Of a stretch of 64,000 nucleotides of DNA, positions 46,869 to 55,739 are shown in pieces. The stretch's first letter is position 1; each line of letters starts with the position of its first letter. This stretch comes from Nocardioides daejeonensis. Its GTDB lineage: Bacteria > Actinomycetota > Actinomycetes > Propionibacteriales > Nocardioidaceae. The notes beneath the pieces are model-generated. The model had not been told where the DNA came from. It saw nothing but the letters and a program-made list of their open reading frames with translations, and ran no database searches. The DNA is taken from the NCBI RefSeq assembly GCF_003194585.1, contig NZ_QHKZ01000003.1, forward strand, positions 310,001 to 374,000, read 5' to 3'. A program made the translations under genes and the position numbers.

Positions 46869-48068
46869 TCACCCCTCGCGCGCCCAGCTCCACGCGTACT
46901 CCGGATCCTCGACAGCCAGCCCGGCCTCGCCCAGCTCGAGCGGAGCGAAGGTGTCGACCATGACGGCGGTCTCCTCGAAGCGGTCGGTACCCAGGGCAGC
47001 CTCGATCGCCGACGGCTGCGGTCCATGGGCATGCCCACCCGGATGCAGCGAGACCGAGCCGATGCCGATCCCCGATCCCTTGCGCGCCTCGTAGTCGCCC
47101 GCGACGTAGAGCATGACCTCGTCGGAGTCGACGTTGGAGTGGTAGTAGGGCACCGGCACCGCGAGCGGGTGGTAGTCGACCTTGCGAGGCAGGAAGTTGC
47201 AGATCACGAAGTTGTGCCCCTCCAGCACCTGGTGCACTGGCGGCGGCTGGTGCACCTTGCCGGTGATCGGCATGTAGTCCTCGATGTTCAGAGTCCAGGG
47301 ATAGAGGCAGCCGTCCCAGCCCACCACATCGAAGGGGTGCGTGGCGGCCGTCATCACGGTGCCCCCGACGCCGCCGGGCGCCGTACGCACGCGGTGCTTG
47401 ACCAGCACCGGCACCTCGGTCTGCCCGGCGTAGGTCTCGGTGAGAGCCTCGAGATCGCGCGGACCGTGCTGGTCGCGCTCGCAGTACGGCGCGTGCTCGA
47501 GGAGCTGCCCGTAGCGCGAGAGGTAGCGCCGTGGCGGGGCGATGTGACTGGCCGCCTCGATGCAGTAGAGCCGGCTGGGGACCGCCGGGATCCAGCGATG
47601 GGTGCTAGCGCGCGGGATCACGACATAGTCGCCCGCTCGGTAGTCGAGGATGCCGAACACGGTCTCGACCGTCCCGCGCCCCGCCTCGACGTAGACGCAC
47701 TCGTCGCCGATCGCGTTGCGCGTGAGCGGCGAGGGCTCGACCGCGACGACACTGCTGATCCGGACATCGGCATTGCCGAGCACCAGGCGCCGGTGCTCCA
47801 CCGCGTTGGCATCGGCCGCGAAGGCCACGTCATGCAGTCGCAGGTGCCGCGGCCGGAGCGGATGGTTGGGCACGAGGGCCTGGTCGGGCAGTCGCCACTC
47901 CTCCGCGCCGACGATGGCGGAGGGGACGCCGCGGTGATGCAGCAGCGAGGAGTCGGAGGAGAAACCCTCCTCCCCCATCAGCTCCTCGACGAGCAGCCGA
48001 CCGAGCTCGTCACGAAGCTGCGTGTGCCGCTGCCGAGGCAGGAGACCGGCGGCGCGGTAGTGGACCAT
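46869..48068 (-). CDS. hmgA: Homogentisate 1,2-dioxygenase
   Basis: 399 residues, in the range for bacterial HmgA, a cupin Fe(II) enzyme. Supporting segments are VVGWDGCLYPWTLNIEDYMPITG, VICNFLPRKVDYHP, YYHSNVDSDEVMLYVAGDY and SLHPGGHAHGPQPS, which hold the His/Glu iron ligands. It cleaves homogentisate to maleylacetoacetate. ATG 48068 has AGGAG upstream. It diverges from the unknown gene and fahA across a 66-base operator region. Confidence 0.95.
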   Translation of the reverse strand: MVHYRAAGLLPRQRHTQLRDELGRLLVEELMGEEGFSSDSSLLHHRGVPSAIVGAEEWRLPDQALVPNHPLRPRHLRLHDVAFAADANAVEHRRLVLGNADVRISSVVAVEPSPLTRNAIGDECVYVEAGRGTVETVFGILDYRAGDYVVIPRASTHRWIPAVPSRLYCIEAASHIAPPRRYLSRYGQLLEHAPYCERDQHGPRDLEALTETYAGQTEVPVLVKHRVRTAPGGVGGTVMTAATHPFDVVGWDGCLYPWTLNIEDYMPITGKVHQPPPVHQVLEGHNFVICNFLPRKVDYHPLAVPVPYYHSNVDSDEVMLYVAGDYEARKGSGIGIGSVSLHPGGHAHGPQPSAIEAALGTDRFEETAVMVDTFAPLELGEAGLAVEDPEYAWSWAREG

Positions 48069-48081
48069 GGCGCACTCCTGT

Positions 48082-48127
48082 TGTTCGTTTATCGAACACT
48101 TGCGTTCGCTATCTGAATCCCTAGAGT
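48082..48127. promoter_or_regulatory. hmgA/fahA divergent control region
   Basis: A perfect palindrome TGTTCG-N5-CGAACA lies at 48082-48098, with a further half-site GTTCGCTATC at about 48104-48113. It is a likely operator. TAGAGT at 48122-48127 ends 7 bases before the GTG of the rightward gene, so that transcript may be leaderless. Confidence 0.55.
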
Positions 48128-48134
48128 AGGACCC

Positions 48135-48995
48135 GTGAGCTCCACACCGCTAGCCCCCGAGGCCGCCGACCTGGCGCCGACCTGGCATGGCCTGGTCGAC
48201 GACGCCGCCACCTTCCCGCCGGGCGATGCCGACCTGGGCGAGGCGGCAACGGCCTACGAAGCCCGGCGCTCGCTCCCCTGGCGCGGCCTCGTCGGCAGCT
48301 TCGTCGTGAAGGACGCCGACCTTCCTCGACTGCGCGACTTCGACGGCCCCGTGGCCGTGGTGATCACCGGCGGGGCAGGGCAGATCGCCGGCCCGCTCGA
48401 CCTGGCCGAACGTCTCGGCATCGAGGTGGCAGCCGTCGAGATCGCCTTGCGCGACCTCGACGACCTGGCCGGCAACGCCCGCCGTGTCACCGCAGCACTG
48501 GACGCGACCGGCCGCGACGTCCGCCTGCATGTCGAGCTTCCCGTGACCAGGCCCAGCGCCGGCTGGCTGGCTGCCGCCGACGAGGTCGCCGCGGTCGAGC
48601 AACGCCTCAAGTTCCGCACCGGCGGCCTCGACGCCTCCGCCTTCCCCGCCAGCGCCGACCTGGCCGCCTGCATCGACGCCGCACTCGACCGCGAGACCCC
48701 GTTCAAGTGCACCGCAGGGCTGCATCACGCCGTGCGCCACGAGAGCCGGGACGGCGACTGGACGCACCACGGATTCCTCAACATCCTGCTCGCGACCGCG
48801 GCAGCCTGGGACGGCGCCGACCTCCAGAGCGTCGCCGGCGTGCTCGGCGAGCACAGCGCCGACGCCCTGGCCGAGAGCTGTCGAGAACTCGGCGACGATC
48901 TCGCGCGTGCCCGACGCTGGTTCACCTCCTTCGGCTGCTGTGATGTGACCGAACCGCACGACGATCTGCTCGACCTCGGCCTGATGGAGATCTGA
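48135..48995 (+). CDS. Conserved protein of unknown function in the homogentisate operon
   Basis: 286 residues from GTG 48135. No enzyme family is recognised with confidence. The alternating helix/strand pattern, with KFRTGGLDASAFP and FKCTAGLHHAVRH, suggests a TIM-barrel-like enzyme. Conserved-looking Cys and His residues occur in FKCTAGLHH and FGCCDVTEPHDD. Its stop codon TGA is directly followed by the fahA ATG, so it is tightly co-expressed with fumarylacetoacetase. A role in the missing maleylacetoacetate isomerisation step is an attractive guess only. Confidence 0.6.
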   Translation: MSSTPLAPEAADLAPTWHGLVDDAATFPPGDADLGEAATAYEARRSLPWRGLVGSFVVKDADLPRLRDFDGPVAVVITGGAGQIAGPLDLAERLGIEVAAVEIALRDLDDLAGNARRVTAALDATGRDVRLHVELPVTRPSAGWLAAADEVAAVEQRLKFRTGGLDASAFPASADLAACIDAALDRETPFKCTAGLHHAVRHESRDGDWTHHGFLNILLATAAAWDGADLQSVAGVLGEHSADALAESCRELGDDLARARRWFTSFGCCDVTEPHDDLLDLGLMEI

Positions 48996-50189
48996 ATGGA
49001 CACGTGGGCACCTGGAGCCGCGGGCTCGGCGTGGGACGTCGACAACCTGCCCTACGGAGTCTTCAGCCGGGCGGACGGCCAGCGGCACGTCGGCGTCCGC
49101 ATCGGCGAGCACGTGCTCGACCTCGCGCCGTTGGCCCGCCGCCAGCGACTCGACACCGCCTCCGCGCTCGCCGCCACCAACCTCAACCCGCTGATGGCGT
49201 GCGGCCAGGACCAGCTCACCGGGCTGCGGAACTGGCTCCGTCATGCGCTCACCGATCTGGCCTGGCAGCCCGAGGTGGCGCCGTACCTGACGCCGCTGAG
49301 CGAGGTCGAGCTGCACCTGCCGATCGACGTGGGCGACTACGTCGACTTCTACGCTTCGGAGCATCACGCCAGCAACGTCGGCCGGATCTTCCGCCCGGAC
49401 CAGGAGCCACTGCTGCCCAACTGGAAGCACCTCCCGGTCGGCTACCACGGTCGCTCCGGCACCATCGTTGCCAGCGATACCGGCGTACGACGTCCCTCCG
49501 GCCAGCGCCGCGGCGAGACCGGTCCGGTCTTCGGCCCCTCGACCCGGCTGGACATCGAGGCGGAGCTGGGATTCGTCGTCGGTCGGCCGAGCCAGCACGG
49601 CTCGCCGGTGCCGATGCGGCACTTCCAGGCCCACGTCTTCGGAGTGGTCGGCGTCAACGACTGGTCGGCACGGGACATCCAGGCCTGGGAATACGTTCCG
49701 CTCGGCCCCTTCCTCGCCAAGTCCTTCGCCACGTCGATCTCCCACTGGGTCACCCCCCTGGCCGCGCTCGAGGCGGCCTGGGTGCCGATGCCCAGGCAGG
49801 TCCCGCGCCCGCTGGACTACCTCGACCCCGACCGGGCCATGGCACTCGACATCGCGATCGAGGTGGAGTTGAACGGCCACGTGGTCTCGCGGCCGCCGTA
49901 CCGCTCCATGTATTGGAGCCCGGCCCAGATGCTCGCCCACCTGACCGTCAACGGCGCATCGGTCCGCACCGGCGACCTCTACGCCTCCGGCACCGTCTCC
50001 GGCCCCGAGCCCGGCCAGGAGGGCTCCCTCCTCGAGCTCTCCCACGGCTGGAGCACCCCCTTCGGCCCCCAGCGGCGGCTCGCCCTGGAGGACGGCGACA
50101 CCGTCACCCTCCGCTACACCGCCCCCGGCGCCCTCGGCGGCCGGATCGCACTCGGCGAGGTCACCGGCACCATCCTCCCCGCGGAGTAG
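48996..50189 (+). CDS. fahA: Fumarylacetoacetase
   Basis: 397 residues, full length. It has the N-terminal SH3-like domain, then the catalytic domain with DFYASEHHASNVGRIFRP (catalytic His region), LPVGYHGRSGTIV, DIEAELGFVVG with acidic Mg ligands, and VNDWSARDIQAWEYVPLGPF. It hydrolyses fumarylacetoacetate to fumarate and acetoacetate, the last step of tyrosine catabolism. There is no gap to the preceding gene. Confidence 0.95.
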   Translation: MDTWAPGAAGSAWDVDNLPYGVFSRADGQRHVGVRIGEHVLDLAPLARRQRLDTASALAATNLNPLMACGQDQLTGLRNWLRHALTDLAWQPEVAPYLTPLSEVELHLPIDVGDYVDFYASEHHASNVGRIFRPDQEPLLPNWKHLPVGYHGRSGTIVASDTGVRRPSGQRRGETGPVFGPSTRLDIEAELGFVVGRPSQHGSPVPMRHFQAHVFGVVGVNDWSARDIQAWEYVPLGPFLAKSFATSISHWVTPLAALEAAWVPMPRQVPRPLDYLDPDRAMALDIAIEVELNGHVVSRPPYRSMYWSPAQMLAHLTVNGASVRTGDLYASGTVSGPEPGQEGSLLELSHGWSTPFGPQRRLALEDGDTVTLRYTAPGALGGRIALGEVTGTILPAE

Positions 50190-50202
50190 CCACGCGCTCA
50201 GT

Positions 50203-50222
50203 TTCCCCGCCCGGGCGGGGAA
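50203..50222. terminator. Palindrome downstream of fahA
   Basis: A perfect 20-base palindrome (TTCCCCGCCC and complement) lies 14 bases after the fahA stop, between convergent genes, and could form a short terminator hairpin. The remaining 70 bases of the gap show only weak direct similarity between two CACCAAG/GCCAAGT segments. Confidence 0.5.
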
Positions 50223-50296
50223 CTTGTCGCTTGTAGGCCGTAGCTACGCACACCAAGCACACAATTTCCACGCCAAGTGCCCAGCGGTACGCCGCC

Positions 50297-50950
50297 TCAA
50301 CAGCCCGGGCGGACGGGCTGCCGGAGCAGGGTGCGCAGCTTCTCCGGCGCGGTCCGGCGTGGGTCGCTGAGGTAGATCTCGTGGTGCTTGCCGGTCATCT
50401 CGAGGCCGTGGGCGGGGATGAACTCATGGTGCATGCGCGCCAGGATCGCGGCCTCGTCGTCGTAGCTGCCGACGTGGAGGGTCTGGACGCATCGGCCCTC
50501 GTCGAGCGCCTCGAGCCGGAGGTCGTCGAGGCGCTCGGGCCGGCCGGTGCGCTTGGCACCCACCTGCGCGATGGCAGCATCGGCGAGCGAGGCGTCCACC
50601 CAGTCGGGCACGAGGATCATCATCGTCCAGTCCCAGCGGCTCTTGTCGCGGGCGGTGGTGAAGAGGCTGAGATCGTCGGCCCACCACAGGCCTTCGAGTG
50701 GCGGCACGACGTAGTCGCGGCCCGTCACCAGCCGACTAGCGAACTTGAGGGCGTAGGCGACGGGATAGAGCGCAGCCAGGGCCTCCGGGTAGGCCGCAGG
50801 CCCCGGCGCCCCGGGGGCGGACGTGACGTTCGGGTCGCCGTGGCCGTCGATCATCAGGTAGCGCTGGACGGGAAGGTCGAGCAGGCGGAAGCTCCCCACG
50901 GGAGCGCGATACCGGTCCAGCGCCCGCTTGAGATCGACCTTCGCCACCAT
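50297..50950 (-). CDS. GyrI-like small-molecule-binding domain protein
   Basis: 217 residues from ATG 50950 (GTG 50953 is also possible). The layout is a GyrI-like/SOUL-type domain: YLMIDGHGDPN near the N-terminus, GLWWADDLSLF, RWDWTMMILVPDWV, and GRCVQTLHVGSYDDE followed by HEIYLSDPRRT near the end. Such stand-alone proteins bind or hydrolyse xenobiotic-like ligands. The ligand is unknown. It is encoded downstream of the CstR-like gene on the same strand, 20 bases away. Confidence 0.8.
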   Translation of the reverse strand: MVAKVDLKRALDRYRAPVGSFRLLDLPVQRYLMIDGHGDPNVTSAPGAPGPAAYPEALAALYPVAYALKFASRLVTGRDYVVPPLEGLWWADDLSLFTTARDKSRWDWTMMILVPDWVDASLADAAIAQVGAKRTGRPERLDDLRLEALDEGRCVQTLHVGSYDDEAAILARMHHEFIPAHGLEMTGKHHEIYLSDPRRTAPEKLRTLLRQPVRPGC

Positions 50951-50973
50951 CACGCCCGATCATGCCAGCCGAC

Positions 50974-51234
50974 TCACGCCAGGGAGAGGAAGAGCTTCTC
51001 CATCTTCTTCACGTCGAGCGAGTCCGCTCCCCCTTCGGCGAGGCAGTGCTGCATGCCGGTGGCCACGATCGCGAAGCCGGCCCGGTCGAGCGCCTTGGAG
51101 ACCGCAGCCAACTGCGTGACGACGTCTTCGCACTCGCGTCCCTCCTCCAGCATGCGCAGCACGCCGGCCAGCTGACCCTGAGCGCGCTTGATCCGGTTGA
51201 TCACCGGACCCATCTGCTGCGGATCCAACTCCAT
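50974..51234 (-). CDS. cstR: CstR-like persulfide-sensing repressor (CsoR/DUF156 family)
   Basis: 86 residues, start ATG 51234 with GGAGGAG upstream. It is an all-helical DUF156 protein with NRIKRAQGQLAGVLRMLEEG, Cys35 (RECEDVV) and Cys64 (MQHCLAEG). The His found four residues before the second Cys in copper-sensing CsoR is Gly here, which matches the CstR (persulfide-sensing) pattern rather than CsoR. The divergent persulfide dioxygenase/rhodanese gene and the palindromic operators between them support this. Confidence 0.82.
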   Translation of the reverse strand: MELDPQQMGPVINRIKRAQGQLAGVLRMLEEGRECEDVVTQLAAVSKALDRAGFAIVATGMQHCLAEGGADSLDVKKMEKLFLSLA

Positions 51235-51279
51235 GACTCCTCCTTCGCCAGCTTCCCGCCTGGGGACGCAGTCCCACAT

Positions 51280-51337
51280 TTGACTATACCCCCGGGGGTG
51301 TTAACGTAGCCGCATCGAGATATACCCCTAGGGGTAT
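51280..51337 (+). promoter_or_regulatory. Promoter with two CstR/CsoR-type operators
   Basis: TTGACT (51280-51285) and TAACGT (51302-51307) form a near-consensus promoter with a 16-base spacer. The spacer holds ACCCCCGGGGGT (51288-51299). A second perfect 16-base palindrome ATACCCCTAGGGGTAT lies at 51322-51337, just before the strong ribosome site AAGGAGGTG. Both match the C-tract/G-tract palindromes of CsoR-family operators. Confidence 0.8.
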
Positions 51338-51351
51338 TAAGGAGGTGTCGG

Positions 51352-52746
51352 ATGGACACGCAGGAGAGCAGCACGACGGCACGCGGCTTCACTGTCGTGA
51401 CGCTGGAGACGCCCACACTGGGCGACCGCAGCTACTTGGTGCACGACGGAGAGCTGGCATTCGTCATCGATCCGCAGCGCGACCTCGACCGGATCGAGGC
51501 CCTGCTCGTCGAGCAGGACGTGCGCCTGCAGGCGGTCTTCGAGACCCACCTCCACAACGACTACGTCAGCGGCGGCCACGCGCTGGCCGCGAAGCACGGG
51601 GCGGCGTACTACGTCAACGGCGCCGACGAGGTGTCCTTCGATCGCGAGCCGATCAGCGACGGCGAGACCGTGGCGATCGGGAGCCGGATGCGGATCACGG
51701 CGGTCTCCACTCCCGGGCACACCTTCACCCACCTCTCCTACGCGCTGCACGAGGCAGGGCAGGGCGCCGACCAGTCCGAGGCGGTCTTCTCCGGCGGCTC
51801 CATGCTCTTCGGCGCCACCGGCCGGCCCGACCTGCTCGGCCCCGACCACACTCACGCCCTGGCCCACCACCAGCACGACTCGGTGAACCGGCTCGCCGAC
51901 CTGCTGCCCGACGACACCGAGGTCTACCCGACGCACGGCTTCGGCTCCTTCTGCTCAGCCACCCCGACCCAGGCCCTCAACTCCACTGTCGGCATCGAGC
52001 GCACGACCAACCCCGCTCTGACCCAGGACGTCGCGACGTACGTCGACCAGATGCTCGCCGCTCTCGACTCGTGGCCCGCCTACTACGCACACATGGGCCC
52101 GCTCAACGCCTCGGGTCAGCCCGCTGCGGACCTCACCGCCCCGGCAGAGGTCGATGCCGCCGAGGTCCGGCGACGCTTGGAAGCCGGAGAGTGGGTGGTC
52201 GACCTGCGCACCCGTACCGCCTTCGCCGCGGCGCATGCGCCCGGCACCTTCAACGTGGGAGCCGACGGTTCCTTGGCGACGTACCTGGGGTGGATCATCC
52301 CGTGGGGAACGCCGCTCACTCTCGTCGGCGAGAGCGTCGAGCAGGTGGCTGAGGCCCAGCGCGAGTTGAGTCGCATCGGGATCGAGGGGATCCGCGGGCA
52401 GGCGACCGGCGACCCGGCGACCTGGTCCGACCGGCCGCTGGAGAGCTTCCCTCGCGCGACCTTCGCCGACCTTGCGCAGGTGCGCCACCACCGCGCCGTG
52501 CACGTCCTCGACGTCCGCCGCGAGCTCGAGTACGCCGAGGCTCACCTCCCGGACGCGCAGAACGTCCCCCTGCACTCGCTCGTCGACCGCATCGACGAGG
52601 TGCCGGCCGGGGAGGTCTGGGTGCACTGTGCCGGTGGCTACCGAGCGTCGATCGCGGCCTCGATCCTGGCGGCCGCGGGCCGTCGGCCGATCGCCGTCGA
52701 CGACGCCTTCGACGAGGCCCACACCCTGGGTCTCGTCGAGCGATGA
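51352..52746 (+). CDS. cstB: Persulfide dioxygenase-rhodanese fusion (CstB-like)
   Basis: 464 residues. The N-terminal metallo-beta-lactamase domain (about 10-250) has THLHNDYVSGGH (His66, His68, Asp70), as in ETHE1-type Fe(II) persulfide dioxygenases. A first rhodanese-like domain (about 262-350) lacks a catalytic Cys. The second (about 370-464) has Cys426 in HCAGGYRAS. This order matches CstB, which turns low-molecular-weight persulfides into thiosulfate or sulfite. ATG follows AAGGAGGTG. The stop overlaps the TauE-like gene (ATGA). Confidence 0.9.
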   Translation: MDTQESSTTARGFTVVTLETPTLGDRSYLVHDGELAFVIDPQRDLDRIEALLVEQDVRLQAVFETHLHNDYVSGGHALAAKHGAAYYVNGADEVSFDREPISDGETVAIGSRMRITAVSTPGHTFTHLSYALHEAGQGADQSEAVFSGGSMLFGATGRPDLLGPDHTHALAHHQHDSVNRLADLLPDDTEVYPTHGFGSFCSATPTQALNSTVGIERTTNPALTQDVATYVDQMLAALDSWPAYYAHMGPLNASGQPAADLTAPAEVDAAEVRRRLEAGEWVVDLRTRTAFAAAHAPGTFNVGADGSLATYLGWIIPWGTPLTLVGESVEQVAEAQRELSRIGIEGIRGQATGDPATWSDRPLESFPRATFADLAQVRHHRAVHVLDVRRELEYAEAHLPDAQNVPLHSLVDRIDEVPAGEVWVHCAGGYRASIAASILAAAGRRPIAVDDAFDEAHTLGLVER

Positions 52747-53531
52747 CCCTCCTTCTCGGCGTCGCTGCCGGGCTGGCGATCGGCACCCTGCTGGGCCTGC
52801 TGGGTGCCGGCGGCTCGATCCTGGCGGTGCCTGTGCTCGCCCACCTCTTCGGCCAGGACGCACACACCGCGACCACAGGATCGCTCGTGGTCGTCGCCGT
52901 GGCGGCCGCGATCGGCGCTGCTGCCGCCCGGCGCCAGGGGACGGTCCTGCTCGCCCGCGGACTGGCCTTCGGCACGGTGGCGACCGCAGGCTCGTTCGTG
53001 GGCTCCTCGCTGGCCCATCGCCTACCGGAGGAACAGCTGACCTGGGCGTTCTCCGGGCTGCTCGTGGTCGTGGCACTGGCGTTGTTGGCCGGTCCCCGCG
53101 GTGGTGAGCCGAGCGGCGACTGGGCCGAGCCGATCCTCACCCTCTCGCCCCGGCTCGGCTGCGCCTGCCCACGGGCGCTCAAGATACCCGTCACCGCCAC
53201 CGGAGTCGGCACGGTGACCGGGCTCTTCGGCGTCGGCGCGGGCTTCCTGGCCGCCCCTGCGCTGGTGCTCGCCCTGGGCGTCCCGGCAGCCATCGCGGTC
53301 GGCACCTCGCTGGTCGCCATCGCAGTCACCAGCACCGGCGCGCTGGCTGTCCGTCTCGCGCTCGGCTTCGAGGTCGCCTGGCTGCCGGTACTGCTGCTGA
53401 CCGCGGCCGCGGCGTTGAGTGCTCCGGTCGCGGCTCGTCAGGCCGCGCGCGTCCCGCGTCGACTGCTGGTGCCCGGCTTCGCCGGGATCCTGCTCGCGAT
53501 CGCCGGCGCCGGCGCCTGGTCCACCACCTGA
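52743..53531 (+). CDS. TauE/SafE-family membrane transporter, probable sulfite or sulfur-anion exporter
   Basis: 262 residues with about eight hydrophobic segments. The two family repeats are visible: LGLLGAGGSILAVPVLAHL near the N-terminus and GLFGVGAGFLAAPALVLALG in the middle. It is coupled to the persulfide dioxygenase by an ATGA overlap, consistent with export of the sulfite or thiosulfate formed. Confidence 0.88.
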   Translation: MTLLLGVAAGLAIGTLLGLLGAGGSILAVPVLAHLFGQDAHTATTGSLVVVAVAAAIGAAAARRQGTVLLARGLAFGTVATAGSFVGSSLAHRLPEEQLTWAFSGLLVVVALALLAGPRGGEPSGDWAEPILTLSPRLGCACPRALKIPVTATGVGTVTGLFGVGAGFLAAPALVLALGVPAAIAVGTSLVAIAVTSTGALAVRLALGFEVAWLPVLLLTAAAALSAPVAARQAARVPRRLLVPGFAGILLAIAGAGAWSTT

Positions 53532-53575
53532 TCGATCCACCTGATCCCTCCCTCTCACCTCACGAAGGAACCGTC

Positions 53576-55720
53576 ATGCCCCCCACCTCCTCCGCACCAC
53601 CCTCGACCGAACGACGTCCTGGCCCACTCGGCCGTCTCGGCCTCGGCGCGCTCGCCCGGCCCCGCACCACCGCCCTGATCTGGGTGCTCCTGGTGGTCGG
53701 GCTCGGCCTCTTCGCTCCCCGGGTGGAAGCCGAGCTCTCCGGCGCCGGGTGGCAGGCCGACGGCTCGGAGTCGGTGGCGGTGCGCACCCTGGCCGAGGAC
53801 CACTTCGGCGGCAACGCCAGCTCGGCGCTGCAGATCGTCGTGCACAGCGAGGACGGCACGCTCACCGACGGTGCCGGAGCCGAGATCGTGGCCGACGTCA
53901 TCGCCACGCTCGAGGACGAGAAGCGGCTTGCCGGCGTCGTGCCGCCGACACCCGGCGCCACCTTGAGCGAGGACGGCCGGACCGCGATCGTCATGGCCGG
54001 GGCAGGCGTCGACACCAACGAGATGGTGCGGGTCGCCGACGACCTCAAGGACGAACTGCGCTCCCTCTCCCGCGATGGCGTCACCGTCGATCCGACCGGC
54101 TCATCCCAGCTCTGGTCGGACTTCAACGAGGCCAATCTCGACGCGATGCTGAAGTCGGAGATGGTGTCGTGGCCGGTGACCCTGGCGATCCTGGTGCTGG
54201 CCTTCGGCGCTCTGGTGGCAGCGGGTCTCCCGTTGCTGCTCACCCTCGCCGGCCTCGTCGCCTCTGCCGGATCGCTGGTGCTGATCAACGAGCTCGTGCC
54301 GGTCTCGATCTGGGCGATGAACTTCGCGATGATGTTCGCGCTCGCGCTGGGCATCGACTATGCCCTCTTCCTCGTCGTGCGCTACCGCGCCGCCCGGATG
54401 GGCACCGGCCGCTCGGTGCCCGAGGCGATCGCCGAGATGATGGACACCGCCGGCAAGGCGGTGCTGCTCTCCGGCGTCACCGTCCTCGTCTCCCTGTCGG
54501 CCGTGATGCTCGTCCCCTCTCCCTCGTTCCGGTCGATGGCCGGGGGCATCATGCTCTCCGTCGTCTTCATCCTGGGCGCCACCCTGACCCTGCTTCCCCT
54601 CGTGCTCGCCAAGCTCGACCACCGCATCAACAAGCTGGCCCTGCCGTGGGTGCGGACGGGCGAGCACCGCTCACCCAGGTTCGCCGCCTGGGGAGAGCGC
54701 CTGTGGCGCCGTCCCTGGACCTACGGCACGGCCGCGCTGCTGGCCCTGGTGCTGCTCGCCCTCCCCCTGATCGGCTTGAAGACCGCCATGCCCTCCATCA
54801 AGGTGCTGCCTGAGGATGCCAGCGCGCGGATCGGCTACGACCTGGTCCAGAAGGCGTTCGGGGAGGGAGCTCCCGGGGCCTTGCAGATCGTGGCCGCCGC
54901 CGCAGATGCCGACACCGTCGCCAGCACGCTGGCCGCGGACCCCGGCGTCGCGATGAGCATGCCCGCCCAGGTGGGAGAGGAGACCGACCTGGTGATGGTC
55001 CAGGCGATCCCGACCGTCGACCCGTCCGACCCGGCGCTGGCCGAGACTGTCGACCGACTCCGCGACGCACTGCCCCACGACGCCCTCGTCGGCGGCGCTG
55101 CCGTCGAGAACCTGGACCTGAAGAGTCAGTTGGACGCCTCCACCCCGCTGGTGCTCGGCGTGATCCTCGCTCTCGGCTTCCTGCTGCTGCTCTTCGCCCT
55201 GCAGGCGCCGTTGATCTCGCTGCTCGGCACCGTCGCTTCGCTGCTCTCGACGGCGGCGGCCTTCGGCGTGGCCCGGCTCGTCTTCCAGGAGGGGTACGGC
55301 GCGGGGTTGCTCGGCTTCGAGAGCCAGGGGTTCCTCGACGCGTGGGCACCGGTCTTCTTCTTCGCGATGATCTTCGCGATCGCGATGGACTACACCGTCT
55401 TCCTGCTCGCCTCGGCCAAGGAGCACTTCGAGCGCAGCGGCGACCCACACGAGGCGATGGTCGGCTCGCTGGCCCACTCCGGCCGGGTGATCTTCGCGGC
55501 GGGTGCGGTGATGGTCGCGGTCTTCTTCACCTTCGCACTCTCCGGCCCGCTGCCGCCGAAGGAGATGGGCGTCATCCTCGGCATCGCCGTCCTGCTCGAC
55601 GCGTTCCTGGTGCGTCTGGTCTTGCTTCCGGTGCTGCTCCGGCTCACCGGCGATGCCGCCTGGTGGTGCCCCGCCTGGCTCCGGAAGGTGCTGCCCACCA
55701 TCACCTTCGCCCACGACTGA
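53576..55720 (+). CDS. MMPL-family RND transporter
   Basis: 714 residues, preceded by AAGGAA. It has two repeats of one helix, a large extracytoplasmic loop and five helices. The first membrane block contains MFALALGIDYALFLVVRYR and the second MIFAIAMDYTVFLLASAKE, with the paired Asp-Tyr residues used in proton coupling. Such proteins export lipids or drugs in actinobacteria. It lies 44 bases after the TauE gene and before a YgaP-like gene, so it appears to belong to the CstR-controlled transcript, an unusual partner for sulfur genes. Confidence 0.88.
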   Translation: MPPTSSAPPSTERRPGPLGRLGLGALARPRTTALIWVLLVVGLGLFAPRVEAELSGAGWQADGSESVAVRTLAEDHFGGNASSALQIVVHSEDGTLTDGAGAEIVADVIATLEDEKRLAGVVPPTPGATLSEDGRTAIVMAGAGVDTNEMVRVADDLKDELRSLSRDGVTVDPTGSSQLWSDFNEANLDAMLKSEMVSWPVTLAILVLAFGALVAAGLPLLLTLAGLVASAGSLVLINELVPVSIWAMNFAMMFALALGIDYALFLVVRYRAARMGTGRSVPEAIAEMMDTAGKAVLLSGVTVLVSLSAVMLVPSPSFRSMAGGIMLSVVFILGATLTLLPLVLAKLDHRINKLALPWVRTGEHRSPRFAAWGERLWRRPWTYGTAALLALVLLALPLIGLKTAMPSIKVLPEDASARIGYDLVQKAFGEGAPGALQIVAAAADADTVASTLAADPGVAMSMPAQVGEETDLVMVQAIPTVDPSDPALAETVDRLRDALPHDALVGGAAVENLDLKSQLDASTPLVLGVILALGFLLLLFALQAPLISLLGTVASLLSTAAAFGVARLVFQEGYGAGLLGFESQGFLDAWAPVFFFAMIFAIAMDYTVFLLASAKEHFERSGDPHEAMVGSLAHSGRVIFAAGAVMVAVFFTFALSGPLPPKEMGVILGIAVLLDAFLVRLVLLPVLLRLTGDAAWWCPAWLRKVLPTITFAHD

Positions 55721-55739
55721 TCGAACGGAAGGAAATACC

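Noticed and set aside
50974..51234. Reading the DUF156 regulator as a copper-sensing CsoR
   Set aside because: The His ligand four residues before the second Cys is replaced by Gly, and the divergent genes are sulfur-handling, not copper export.
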